Origin: Isoetes taiwanensis
Taxonomy: Eukaryota > Streptophyta > Lycopodiopsida > Isoetales > Isoetaceae
Reading direction: 5' to 3'
Assembly (NCBI GenBank): GCA_021234155.1
Contig: JAJEKV010000059.1
Location: forward strand, 5,813,215-5,877,214
Length of the DNA stretch: 64,000 nucleotides
The notes under the pieces were generated by a model, which saw only the letters and a program-made list of their open reading frames with translations, searched no databases and had not been told where the DNA came from. The translations under genes and the position numbers were made by a program. Of the stretch, positions 11,198 through 23,731 are shown one piece after another; position 1 is the stretch's first letter; each line of letters opens with the position of its first letter.

Positions 11198-11216
11198 TGA
11201 CGACTCTAGTGTTAAC
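11198..11216 (-). repeat. Right terminal inverted repeat and TTAA of the piggyBac element
   Basis: The plus strand reads GTGACGACTCTAGTG then TTAA. Its reverse complement matches the left terminus with two transitions in 15 bases. Confidence 0.55.
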
Positions 11217-11229
11217 CTCCTCTTCAGCG

Positions 11230-11476
11230 ATGAGACGGCCAGGGACAAGGTCGAACATGCAGATTTTGGAACACCAAGGATCCTATCAAAGTTGCTCAAG
11301 CATACAGTCCGGACTGCCAAAAATTGCGGAACAGGGATATCTTTCTTACCGGAAGGTATGCGATTGTTGAATTTCTCGCCTCCAAATGGGCTCTCAAACG
11401 CCAATACAAGCTTCGCAATTGGATGCAACTGCTGCAATGGAAAAGATGATACGAACGGCAAGCAAGCAAGTTGATC
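11230..11476 (+). pseudogene. Short protein-like fragment, unidentified
   Basis: A plus-strand frame reads LLKHTVRTAKNCGTGISFLPEGM, then low-complexity residues to a stop at 11474-11476. The FLPEGM stretch faintly recalls BCD1-type box C/D snoRNP assembly proteins (FLPxGM), but the rest does not support that, so I leave it unnamed. It begins right after the proposed right end of the piggyBac element. Confidence 0.2.
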
Positions 11477-11479
11477 CAT

Positions 11480-12640
11480 TTAAATTCGTTTCAACAAGCA
11501 AATTTTAAGCAGGCAATTTCTGACATAACCATATAATGCAGGTGTAAACGCCAAGGGACAATTGCTTTGCTTGATTTAGAGGTGAACACATCTAACTTTC
11601 TGTTGTTTTCATTCTAGTCACTGCTTGGTAGCTTCAATCTCTGAGGAATAAATGTTGCCATTAGAGGAAGGAATTTGTGCAGTCAGAAGAAGCCCGCCTC
11701 AATAGCATTGCGGCTATCCCTCTACTGGATCATCATGATGCCCTTTCGGTAGGTCTGTTTGTAAACCGTATATTTTATTTGAGACGACACAGGTGCCGTT
11801 ACACTGGATATTGGATATGGCAGGGGATTAGGGAAATTAGAAGCGCCCAGGCCGGCCATGGCGGAACTGGAAACTGAAGGGCAAATCTGTGGAGGATTTG
11901 AGAAGCAGCCTCCGCTGGTTTTATATTATCTGAGTTTTGCCTTCCAGCCTTTGTTTCCAAAGATCGAGTTTTGAATGTCCCAAAATCATTCTGTATTTGC
12001 TGCATTACAGAAGAATCTGCCTTTTGGGGTTAAATTTTCCAGGCTCTGGTGCCCTTAACTCTGCAAAAATAAGCCATTCTGTGGCCCTTAACTCTGCAAA
12101 AATAAGCCATTCCCTGCTATTGCGGCCAGGGATTTGAGGAACCATAACATCCTTTTGCCCTTTCTTGCATGTTATGCCCTGTACGCTGGAGGTAGCCAGT
12201 GGTTTCGACCTTCCTTAAACAATCGATTCTATCTTATCTTTCATGCTTGTTCCGGTACTTTTATCTGCTTATTATTAACTCTGATTTGTCCTCTGTATTT
12301 TTGACAGAGAATCAGGTCGTGGCTATGGCAACTGCAAGCTCTTTAGCATGGATTGGGAACAGTCGCCACAATGTTTGCTGTTTTGTTTAGGTAAATTTCT
12401 CATTTCCTAAGCGCCAGATTAACTGTCATAGTTTGTTCTCTCAAACAGGTTGTCTTATTTTATTGTTTTCTTTGTTCCTGGGGAATATAACGTAAAAGCA
12501 TATAAAATCTCAAAATTTGAATGATTTACATGTTCGAATTTTTGTGGCAGCTATACAACAATTACCTGCTCCGTTGTTCCATTCAATTGTCTTGATCCAA
12601 CCACATGCTCATTTTCTCCATCGTCTGCCCCCTCACCTGC
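11480..12640. other. Non-coding, probable intron or decayed gene sequence
   Basis: T-rich with a 27-bp local duplication (CTTAACTCTGCAAAAATAAG at ~12055 and ~12081). It could be intron sequence of the transporter remnant downstream; no exon is clear. Confidence 0.3.
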
Positions 12641-12659
12641 TCTTGGACAAAGCACATGC

Positions 12660-12985
12660 ACAAATATATTTCAGTCTTTTGCTTCGGTAGGCCAGATTGC
12701 ATTTGCTTTAGCAGGGCATAACGTTGTTTTAGAGATCCAAGTCACAATGCCATCAACTGAACAGAAACCTTCTAAGGTAGCCATGTGGAGGGGTGGCCTT
12801 GTTGCTCATATAATTATTGCATCATGCTACTTGCTGACTGCCACTATATGTGATATTCTTAAGAAGCATGCCAACATGTTGCTCCTCCTCAGCTTTCCAA
12901 CGCCACTTGTTACAATGGCAAATCTAATGCTAGTCTTCCATACAGGAAGCAATTGGATATAACTCATACAGGAAGCAATTGGATT
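12660..12985 (+). pseudogene. Lysine/histidine-type amino-acid transporter exon (LHT-like), broken
   Basis: Plus-strand translation gives FASVGQIAFALAGHNVVLEI then a PSTxxKPSKxxMWRGxxVAxII run and SFPTPLVTMANLMLVFHTGS. These are the hallmarks of plant LHT amino-acid/proton symporters of the AAAP family in the plasma membrane (ALAGHNVVLEIQ, PSTPEKPSKxPMWRG, then two membrane helices). The segment covers roughly 95 residues of a ~440-residue protein. It is followed by a duplicated CATACAGGAAGCAATTGGAT (at ~12940 and ~12966) and stops. The upstream helices are not visible. It is either a pseudogene or one exon of a gene whose others I cannot find. The identity is solid, the functionality is not. 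Confidence 0.7.
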
Positions 12986-12989
12986 ATAT

Positions 12990-14070
12990 ATAAGATGCTA
13001 GCGACTATGTTCATAGACATCATGGGCTAATCCGCTGCAAATTTCTCAGGGCAAGCCTGTCATAGGGCCAACTATGACTTGGTGCAATATTGTTGCCATA
13101 TGGTAATCAGTGCTTGACATGGTGTAGAATTGGCCTATAATGGCATGTTTACCAAGCCCCAGATTGCCATGAACCATAGAAGTAATAAAGAAGTGGACTG
13201 AAGGTCGCACCAGACAACTCGAATGCAATCTGGAAAGATTCTTGCACCTGTGGACTTTACAGAAACGATAAAATGAGAATGCTTTTGAATTCTAACCATT
13301 AAAAGTTGAAAACGAGCATCACGTTTCAATTTTTGTTAAAGACGCAGTTCTTGCCTCTTTTATGTTTTATGGTGTTAATTGCATTATATCTAAGTTTACT
13401 ATTAATGCAGGGTAGAAAAATATTCCAAGTCAACTTATGCAAACGAATCAACTTGACATTGAGCCGTAAAAACATGCCAAATTGCTTTTATGCGAGACAA
13501 GAGCATGTCCATCATGATTATAATCTGGATAGCACGGTATGCATATCTTCTACTCTGCATTATTTTTTCTTATTAACAAGCAAGAGTTTCAATGTTTCAG
13601 AGAACATAAAGGCTTTGGGAATACGTTGAAACATGTAAAAAACATGTAGTCTCTGATTCCATGGTATTCATCTCGATAGGCATAGATCCTTTACACATTA
13701 GTTATTCATACTAGCCATACAATGTCTTGCTTGCTTTTCTTTTCAATTTTTAACTGCCACATCAGAAGTAGAGCTCAAATATTGATGATTTTGCTTTGAA
13801 AATTCTATAGGCGCAAAAGAGCTTTATAGGCCTATGCATCTGCATGTAAGCCGTTTTCAATATCCTAAATCTAGTGTGATTTTCAGTTTCACTAATACAA
13901 GGCTCCTAAGATACTCACTTCCAAAAGACACCTTATTGTATCCAGCATGTAACACAGACATAAAGCTTCTTTGCCCTATTCTCTTCTTCGTATTCCGTCA
14001 GAAAGCGGAGACGATTTTAGGACCTTGGTTCCTATGTCATGACAGGGGTAAAGCTTACAGTAAGCATAAT
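12990..14070. other. Non-coding stretch between transporter remnant and tandem array
   Basis: AT-rich, with only short scattered open frames and no recognisable exon. It may be intron or downstream sequence of the transporter. Confidence 0.3.
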
Positions 14071-14072
14071 TG

Positions 14073-17000
14073 TGAAGATATCATTGCCAATGCTGGCATT
14101 GTTGGGTACATTGCATCAGTCTATTGATTTTCTGTCACATTTTTTTTTGTGAAGATATCATTGCCAATGCTGGCATTGTTGGGTACATTGCATCAGTCTA
14201 TTGATTTTCTGTCACATTTTTTTTTTCATGAAGCCTGCATTCAGTTAAATGCAAAGCCTACGTCAGTTTTTGAAGTTGGCATGTTCATTTGTTGTGTTAT
14301 TTTCAAAGGACTGCTCATCTTTGTAAGAAATATCCCAGGTTCTTAGGGCTTTTGGGGAGAAATATAATTTAACTGATTATGATTTATGAAGTCTCCAAAG
14401 CTTGGTGATGACGCATCTGCAAATTCCTGAAGGCAAAATAGGCAATCATAAAGAAATTGACTTTGATCAAACACATTATTTAGACTACATGCGCCTACTG
14501 ATTGTCCAGCCAGATCTTTATACTAGGATTGAAAGGTCAATCATGTGATGTGCCTTTCCCATTCGTGCCTATTGTGCATCTCAATGGCTTATTCTGTCTT
14601 TCATTTGTTCTTTATGAAGGGCAAGGTCCGTTGAACTAACTAATTCTTTGGCATATCTGTGTTGCATATTAATAAAAGATGTTTTATTTATGGTTTTGTA
14701 AATAGTAGTGAACATATTTGTTCAACTTGCATATCTATTTGCAAAGGGTTCTCAGAGAATTGCATTTGTACAAATAAGGTACTTCTCCACTGTTTAATCA
14801 TTTATGGCAGTACATTAGTTGGAGCTTCTGATATGTTTGACATTGCTGTAAATGCATTAGGTGCGGTTTTCATTTTTCTACTAATCTGTTTGACCATTAT
14901 GTAATGGATGTACTCTAAAGTATAGCATGTGACAAGCTTCGAAGCTTTGGGCTTTAACCAAAATATTCAATGTTTGAGTTTCCTGCCATTTCAAGCAAAG
15001 AGAATCTCATGCAGTGTATTACAGAAAGATATATATACATTTGGCTGTTGTTTTCCATGCAAACTGGCAATTTATGAAGGCACATAGATGAACCTTTTTT
15101 TATATTGGCAATTTATGAAGGCACATAGATGAACTTTTTTTATATTATTACTATACATTTTATGGAAGAAGAAAAGAGAAAGTTCCATTCAAAGCGCAAT
15201 AGACGTCTCCAATCAAGCATTCTTTGCCTATCTATGCCTAATCATGCTTTTACAACTTGTAATAAGCTTTGTTATTCAAAATAAAATAAGACACGTTGAG
15301 CAAAGCCAAGCTTCCTCAAATGAAATACAAAGGGAAAAAGAACACCATATATAGAATTAATCTTCAAATCGAATAAATTACTACAAATGTGAAATTACAT
15401 ACTACAAAAAGCACATTGCCAAATTGTTGTCTAATGACACCATGCTTAGTATCTAACAAGCAAGTTTAACCTTGCCAAAGTCTTGATCGATGCTACACTT
15501 CATATCTAAAACTTTTAACCTTGCGAGTCTTCTCTCTAATAACACTACGCTTAGATATCTAATAAGTTTAACCTTGCTAAAGCCTTTTGGTGTGCCTTTT
15601 TGCTAGTTATTTTTTTTTTTTTTTTTTGGGGGGGGGGGGGGTAGAGATAGATTCATAGGTAGGTGTTGGGAACATAAAGGTAGATTTATAAGGGTTGGCA
15701 TGCATAGGCATTTTCACAAAACCAATTTAGATAAATGGCAATAAAAACATTTAAACCCCATTTAATTTACAAGATTAAGATTATGATGATAGCTTATAAA
15801 GTGTTGCAAGAAGAACATTTTCCTAATAGATGATCCTTATGTTCACACTTTTTTGAATGACTGCAATGGACATCTTTGCAAGTCTAGAAACACATGACTT
15901 GTAAATTGTGATATAGTTGGTTGCTAGTAACATAAGCTCCACAAGAAGGATAATCGCTCCTATTACTAAGATGTATAGCTACACAGATATAACAGAAAGG
16001 GTGTCCACGCCATGGTTAGGATATATATTGGACTAAAAAATCTTTGTTATGGTCAATTTTGGGTAAGATTCGACTCTCCTCTGAACAAATGATACTTTAG
16101 GACAACTTTTCAAGACTTTGTCAAAACAACTTGTAAGTTGCAAGATGTTCTCCTACACAACTAGTACTACTTTAGCATAGCAAAGTGTCTACAATGACAT
16201 GAGCTTTGGCTTGCTATACGATTCTTAAAATTCTTATTGGTGAGATCCTCGAATTCAAAGGGAGGGCATTGTTGGGTACATTGCATCAGTCTATTGATTT
16301 TCTGTCACATTTTTTTTTTCATGAAGCCTGCATTCAGTTAAATGCAAAGCCTACGTCAGTTTTTGAAGTTGGCATGTTCATTTGTTGTGTTATTTTCAAA
16401 GGACTGCTCATCTTTGTAAGAAATATCCCAGGTTCTTAGGGCTTTTGGGGAGAAATATAATTTAACTGATTATGATTTATGAAGTCTCCAAAGCTTGGTG
16501 ATGACGCATCTGCAAATTCCTGAAGGCAAAATAGGCAATCATAAAGAAATTGACTTTGATCAAACACATTATTTAGACTACATGCGCCTACTGATTGTCC
16601 AGCCAGATCTTTATACTAGGATTGAAAGGTCAATCATGTGATGTGCCTTTCCCATTCGTGCCTATTGTGCATCTCAATGGCTTATTCTGTCTTTCATTTG
16701 TTCTTTATGAAGGGCAAGGTCCGTTGAACTAACTAATTCTTTGGCATATCTGTGTTGCATATTAATAAAAGATGTTTTATTTATGGTTTTGTAAATAGTA
16801 GTGAACATATTTGTTCAACTTGCATATCTATTTGCAAAGGGTTCTCAGAGAATTGCATTTGTACAAATAAGGTACTTCTCCACTGTTTAATCATTTATGG
16901 CAGTACATTAGTTGGAGCTTCTGATATGTTTGACATTGCTGTAAATGCATTAGGTGCGGTTTTCATTTTTCTACTAATCTGTTTGACCATTATGTAATGG

Positions 17001-19275
17001 ATGTACTCTAAAGTATAGCATGTGACAAGCTTCGAAGCTTTGGGCTTTAACCAAAATATTCAATGTTTGAGTTTCCTGCCATTTCAAGCAAAGAGAATCT
17101 CATGCAGTGTATTACAGAAAGATATATATACATTTGGCTGTTGTTTTCCATGCAAACTGGCAATTTATGAAGGCACATAGATGAACCTTTTTTTATATTG
17201 GCAATTTATGAAGGCACATAGATGAACTTTTTTTATATTATTACTATACATTTTATGGAAGAAGAAAAGAGAAAGTTCCATTCAAACGCAATAGACGTCT
17301 CCAATCAAGCATTGCTGCCTATCTATGCCTAATCATGCTTTTACAACTTGTAATAAGCTTTGTTATTCAAAATAAAATAAGACACGTTGAGCAAAGCCAA
17401 GCTTCCTCAAATGAAATACAAAGGGAAAAAGAACACCATATATAGAATTAATCTTCAAATCGAATAAATTACTACAAATGTGAAATTACATACTACAAAA
17501 AGCACATTGCCAAATACTGTTGTCTAATGACACCATGCTTAGTATCTAACAAGCAAGTTTAACCTTGCCAAAGTCTTCGGTCTGATGCTACACTTCATAT
17601 CTAAAACTTTTAACCTTGCCAGAGTCTTCTCTCTAATAACACTACGCTTAGATATCTAACAAGTTTAACCTTGCTAAAGCCTTTTGGTGTGCCTTTTGCT
17701 AGTTATTTTTTATTTTTATTTTTTTGGGGGGGGGGTAGAGATAGATTCATAGGTAGGTGTTGGGAACATAAAGGTAGATTTATAAGGGTTGGCATGCATA
17801 GGCATTTTTCACAAAACCAATTTAGATAAATGGCAATAAAAACATTTAAACCCCATTTAATTTACAAGATTAAGATTATGATGATAGCTTATAAAGTGTT
17901 GCAAGAAGAACATTTTCCTAATAGATGATCCTTATGTTCACACTTTTTTGAATGACTGCAATGGACATCTTTGCAAGTCTAGAAACACATGACTTGTAAA
18001 TTGTGATATAGTTGGTTGCTAGTAACATAAGCTCCACAAGAAGGATAATCGCTCCTATTACTAAGATGTATAGCTACACAGATATAACAGAAAGGGTGTC
18101 CACGCCATGGTTAGGATATATATTGGACTAAAAAATCTTTGTTATGGTCAATTTTGGGTAAGATTCGACTCTCCTCTGAACAAATGATACTTTAGGACAA
18201 CTTGCAAGACTTTGTCAAAACAACTTGTAAGTTGCAAGATGTTCTCCTACACAACTAGTACTACTTTAGCATAGCAAAGTGTCTACAATGACATGAGCTT
18301 TGGCTTGCTATACGATTCTTAAAATTCTTATTGGTGAGATCCTCGAATTCAAAGGGAGGGCATTGTTGGGTACATTGCATCAGTCTATTGATTTTTACAT
18401 CACATTTTTTTTTTTTTGTGAAGATATCATTGCCAATCTTTGGCATTGTTGGGTACATTGCATCAGTCTATTGATTTTTACGTCACATTTTTTTTTCATG
18501 AAGCTGCATTCGATTAAATGCAAAGCCTACGTCTTTTTTTGAAGTTGGCATGTTCATTTTGTTGTGTTATTTTCAAAGGACTGCTCATCTTTGTAAGAAA
18601 TATCCTGTGTTCTTAGGGCTTTTGGGGAGAAATATAATTTAAGCGATTATGATTTATGAAGTCTCCAAAGCTTGGTGATGACGATCCGCAAATTCACGAA
18701 GGCAAAATAGGCAATCATAAAGAAATTGACTTTGATCAAACACATTATTTAGACTACATGCGCCTACTGATTGTCCAGCCAGATCTTTATACTAGGATTG
18801 AAAGGTCAATCATGTGATGTGCCTTTCCCATTCGTGCCTATTGTGCATCTCAATGGCTTATTCTGTCTTTCATTTGTTCTTTATGAAGGGCAAGGTCCGT
18901 TGAACTAACTAATTCTTTGGCATATCTGTGTTGCATATTAATAAAAGATGTTTTATTTATGGTTTTGTAAATAGTAGTGAACATATTTGTTCAACTTGCA
19001 TATCTATTTGCAAAGGGTTCTCAGAGAATTGCATTTGTACAAATAAGGTACTTCTCCACTGTTTAATCATTTATGGCAGTACATTAGTTGGAGCTTCCGA
19101 TATGTTTGACATTCTTTGTAAATGCATTAGGTGCGGTTTTCATTTTCTACTAATCTGTTTGACCATTATGTAATGGATGTACTCTAAAGTATAGCATGTG
19201 ACAAGCTTCGAAGCTTTGGGCTTTAACCAAAATATTCAATGTTTGAGTTTCCTGCCATTTCAAGCAAGGAGAATC
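14073..19275 (+). repeat. 2.1-kb tandem array, almost three units
   Basis: Unit 1 is about 14173-16265, unit 2 about 16266-18357, and unit 3 about 18358-19275, truncated at CAAGCAAGGAGAATC. Identical internal landmarks recur at 14659, 16752 and 18928 (spacings of 2093 and 2176). The extra 83 bp in unit 3 is a doubled head (CATTGTTGGGTACATTGCAT...), which is also doubled just before unit 1 (14098 and 14173). Units are near-identical except at CAG/CTG positions. Each complete unit has a poly-T/poly-G run (15609-15641 and about 17707-17735). The recurring small open frame (81 codons at 14659) is not recognisable as a gene. Confidence 0.9.
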
Positions 19276-19609
19276 CCCCCACACACAACCCCCAACCCAC
19301 CAAATAAAAGCTTAGCCAAGCTTAAAAGGTACAAGTGACAAAAGAAAGTCGAGCTAAACATTAGAAGCTTTTACCTCAACTTTTGGTATATTTAGCCAAG
19401 TATATTTCACCATTTTGAATATAAAAGTTTCTTAGATACCGTGCTTGGATTTGATCAAATGTTGGACAGGCCTAAGGGCATGGCATTTGCCAGTTGGCAA
19501 CACTATAGTGGTATCATAGGATTAATATACTGCTTGTAGTGTGAGCATAGGGCCTTGTGTTAGCATATGATTAATATACTGCTGGTAGTGTGTTGTCTTA
19601 ACCTATGCC

Positions 19610-21260
19610 AGTGCACCCATATCCCAGAGTTTGCTAAGGAAGCATGTATCAAGGTTGTCGTAAGTGATTGTGATCATCTTCATATTGGACATGGACGCAC
19701 CTGTGTGCTTAGATATTCCATCGGAAGAACCACGGAGTTTGTTTTTCCTACCAACAGGTTTTAAGGTGTTGTGGATCCAATGCCATAATATAAGCCTGGT
19801 TGGAGAGACGAGCATCACCCGTACCAATCACTTTTAAAAGTAAATGATATAGTTGTTCAATGCGGCCCTCTGAAGAGGTAAGAAGTCTGTCTTTTGCAGC
19901 AGAGTCTGATATGGGACTATGGACTCCACCTGAAGTGCTCGAGCTAAGAATGTCTTCTACACCTGCTCCAGATTATTCCAGGTGGCAAGGGATATCTCCG
20001 GGCCCGAGACTTCAACTCCATATAAGAGAACATGCTTTACCAAAGCCCGAAACAAGTGCGAATGATGGCCCTAGGCATATAGCTCTACTTTGTAACTATG
20101 TACTCCATGGCAAACAATGCTTTCCAGCCTGTTGTTAGCGCAACCGGATGGAAGCATTCTAGTATGTGGTAATTGGAAACTCCATCTAAATACTTGCAAA
20201 TAGGATCCACCTCCACATTTTGGCCCTGATAGGTGAAGGAGAGGCTTCGTGGCTGGTGCGAAGTTGAGACCACTAGTACCTTGGTCTTGTCCATAAACCT
20301 GCATCCTAGTGAACTGGCCGAAGGTATCCAAAGCATCCAAATGGCGCTGCATGCCACCTGTGGGTGTAGGCTAAGATGTCCACATCGCTAGCGAGCTCCC
20401 AGATTATGTGGTGTGGGGATAGAGCTCACGCTCTCTCCCCCCATGTTCAGCAAGCCAAGCTTCCAACTAGTCAATGTACAGGTGCGTGGAGAGTGGGTAG
20501 GCCTAGTGTACTCCAATACTGCTGATGACTAGCTATCCTGATGGTGTCAATCTAGCTGAGCATATCTTATACAATTTGTATATCGCATTTTGCAGATCCA
20601 TAGGGGTCCACAACTTGTCCCGAGGCACAATGTCAAAAGCTTTGGAGAATTCCACAAAGCAACAATATAGGTCTTGTTGATGATACCCGCTATCTTCTAC
20701 TAAGGTTTGTAAAATACTATTATGGTAGAATGACCTACCAGGAATCCCACCTGTGTAAGAGCACGCACCTCTGCCCACATCGTCAAATGCTGCTCAAACA
20801 TGCCGGTCAACAATTTTGCAAAGAATGAACTGACCTGGCCGAGCAGTGGGGATCGCCTGCTTGTATATTGGAATCACTTTGCTAGTAGTTCACTATGGGG
20901 AAAATCCCTCTTGCAATGCCTTATTGAACAATGCCATCAGGATGGGTACTATCAGAGGCCCAACCCATTTGAGCAGCTTTGCCTACATGTCATTTAAATT
21001 TGCTGCTTCGCCATTGGCAAAGTGTTGTAAACCTATGGTGACTGCTGGGCCCACTGCAAGGGTATTGCTATTGGAGCTCCAGGAGGATCATACAATTGCT
21101 GGAAGTATTATACCCATTATTTCATGTGATGTTCCCCTCAGGTCACACATGCTTGTTCAATGCCCTTCGACAGAATATCCTAAAGTGACGGTCCAGCAGA
21201 TGGAACATTTGTCGCTAGTGCTCCGTAATGTACCTAGCTTTCTTTCCCTTTAAGAAAGTA
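19610..21260 (-). pseudogene. Non-LTR (LINE) reverse transcriptase, decayed
   Basis: Minus-strand fragments in order: ALFNKALQEGF, IPIYKQ, then GIPGRSFYHNSILQTLVEDS with CCFVEFSKAFDIVPRDKLW (reverse transcriptase motif FVDxxKAFDxV, around 20590-20700), then QRHLDALDTFGQFTRMQV, DKTKVLVVSTS and LSFTYQGQNVEVDP (the thumb region after the catalytic DD), then GWKALFAMEY. The catalytic FADD box is damaged (LASDVDILA near 20375). Multiple stops and frameshifts make it non-functional. The clade cannot be fixed from these pieces. The 5' end and poly(A) tail are not identified. Confidence 0.8.
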
Positions 21261-23730
21261 TAGTAATACCTGATTGCAGCTGAATGCAAAACGATGTCAG
21301 TGACCTATCATAGCCAACGTTATAGCTCCCTACATTCGTCATCAAACCACTGATTACAGGGGAAGGCCAATGCTCTCAGAGGCTTGTGTGACTATCTTCT
21401 CTCAAAGCATCTGTCAGCAGCCATGATAAGCACATTGGTTAACTGGGCAATCTGTTATTACATCATGGGGAGCTTCAGTATTTCTTCTAGGTTTGGCATG
21501 ACCATCTAGGCATGCATGGTCATGATCCGGCCGCAGCTGAGGCACCCAGGGTGTTGAGGCCACGGGCATGTGAGGAGGCTGCCAATAACCTATAGGAGAA
21601 AAGGTTAGTTGTCAAAATCCACTTCTTCATCTCTATTGTCTATTCTACCACGAAAGTAACCAAATGCAGATCTCGTTTTGGCACTAGTACGTAATCCACG
21701 AGAGGTCTTACATACATGCCGACTAAAGAAACGTTGGAGCAAAATGTCCAATTGTATTGAAATTAAGGTATGTAAGCATGGCCACAATTGTAATATCGTA
21801 ACAACAAAAGAAAAGCATACTGCCTTCAATTAGGAAAACAAAGAAACAAGATGCTTATGCATCAAAAGCTTTCCCTCTTTGCCCGCTGGGAAGTTCAAGT
21901 TACTTATGATGCTTTGATACATTCTGGTGTAAATATGCCAAGGTGTCCAGAATATGTAGGGAGAGGGTTTGAGACCCTATTGAACTATGTGTTTTGGCCC
22001 ATTTGATGCCCTGGTCGTTCGTTAAATGAACGTGTAGTGGTATGAGGAGACTAATCACATCCTTTTGTTGTATATATTTCGCTTGGTCCAACAAGAAGAA
22101 GCGGCATGATAGGGTCTATTGTGACGTTCCACGTATTTATATGCCTTTTTAAGTATAAATATATGACACATCACTATGAATAATTAATAGCACATTAATT
22201 ATCCATAAGCTAAGGTTAGCTATGTTAATTTATCCTATTGTTTAAATTTGGTTTTTCCGGGGTTCCGAAAACTTTTTGGATTTTTCTTCCAAGGTTGATT
22301 TTCTAAGGTCTAGGAGCTTTTGGCTCCCGGAAAACTTTTCAGGTATTCCAAAAATTGGGTTTGTGAATTTTGCATGATTTTGAAATTGTAGGTTTTGGGG
22401 TTGCTTATCCATTCCGGATTCTTCTTTTGGCTTGGCTCCACCTTATCCGATCGAGCCTGGAGCACAGCACGGCATGCATGCCACAATTCAATGTAATACA
22501 AATCGATTTGTCAGAGAGTGTGATGGATTCATAACCCCAACTCTTGCTTTCAGATTTTTGATGCAAATTTGATCTTTTGCAGCAGTTGCTTTCTTCTGCA
22601 GATATCTTGCAGCATGGAGCATGGGTTTAGAGATCCCGCTGCGATTTCGCTGTATATGGGCTTCAAGCTGGCGACAAGATGCGGACAAGGTTTTTTTTTC
22701 CAAAAAGTGATTTTCGTCAGGACTCCTTCTTAGGTTTGCATGGAGGTTTTTCTGTCAGATTTAGGGTTATACTCAAGGGGACTCATTTTCTCACAATGAT
22801 TAAGTGCTATTTACAGTGCTATAATTCTGTCAGCATATCAGATTTGGGGTTATAAACAACGGAATTCATTTTCTCAATGGTAATCATCGGCTTCATCAGA
22901 AGTAGTCCATTGAAAGCTAATGTCATCTTGCAGAAATAATCTGGCTACATACATTTTTAAGCTACATCTATATGGTACTTAGTTATTATTCAATCCAGTA
23001 TTTTGTGTTGTTACACAAGAAAGCCAGGAATGCTTCCATCGTAAAACTTCAAAGAATTACGCCATGATGCAGAGGACACTGAAGTCTTCTTCTCAAATAA
23101 GGCCAACAGATCGTTGTAGCTCCTTTAAACATTTAATTATTTCCATTTGATTTGCTTTCATACTTTGTTCTTCCTTATCAGGGATTCCTAGCTCCCCATC
23201 CACTCTCTATAAAAGGCACGCTACTGATATCAAATCCCTTCTTTGTAGTGTTATGGTGATGTTGTTGCTGCAGAAGAATATCATGTCTATTAACCATAAA
23301 CATTTCTATCTTCTTTCATGAGACTTAAGGCATTAACAAGCTTTACTGAATTCTTATTGCTGGGCGTGAGCTTGGAATGGAGAGTGCTTGACATAATTAG
23401 CTATTTTATTGGAGTGTCATTTGCATCAAGATGTTTCCTCCTATTTTCGAGCACTGCCCTGTTCGAAAAGCAGAGATACTGAGAGGTAATTCTTAGTAGT
23501 CCTGTATTTCTAAGTTTCGTCCCTTTTAATATGTGAATTATTTTGAAGTCATGGAAAGCTTTATCTTTCCTATTCACGTGCCTGGAGATATGGGTAGTTG
23601 TGTTGTACTGATTTTCACAAGCCAGAGCACACAAATATAGGTTACTTTCTTATTTCTAAAAACAGTGATTGAAACTATATTGGATAGTAATGGTACCCAG
23701 CCTTGCTGGGCATAAATTAGGAACCTTTAA
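21261..23730. other. Non-coding intergenic DNA
   Basis: I see no convincing gene. A 250-bp part around 22110-22350 (GTTCCACGTATTTATATGCC, then GGGGTTCCGAAAAC) looks LTR- or promoter-like but has no visible partner copy. Confidence 0.35.
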
Positions 23731-23731
23731 T

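Larger units (their letters stand above)
488..11216 (+). mobile_element. Probable piggyBac DNA transposon, nested by a copia insertion
   Basis: The left end reads TTAA (488-491) followed by CACTAGAGTTGTTAC (492-506). The right end, read in reverse complement, is TTAA (11213-11216) followed by CACTAGAGTCGTCAC (ending at 11212), which gives 13 of 15 matches in inverted orientation. TTAA target duplication and termini of roughly 12-16 bp starting CAC or CCC are typical of piggyBac elements, and an intact piggyBac transposase lies inside. Removing the copia insertion (4706-9403) leaves about 6 kb, a plausible size. The match continues a few bases outside the TTAA as GGAGG on the left and CCTCC on the right. 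That is odd and could mean the boundaries are wrong or that the element sits in a palindromic target. The pairing of the two ends is an inference. Confidence 0.55.

Noticed and set aside
11230-11476. BCD1-like snoRNP assembly protein
   Set aside because: Only the FLPEGM segment fits; the conserved residues expected after it are absent.
15609-15641. Poly-T/poly-G run as a possible insertion tail
   Set aside because: It recurs at the same place in the next tandem unit (~17707-17735), so it is part of the repeat rather than a separate insertion.
14659-19173. 81-codon frame repeated three times (14659, 16752, 18928)
   Set aside because: Repeated only because it lies in the 2.1-kb tandem unit. 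The third copy is frameshifted and no family is recognised.
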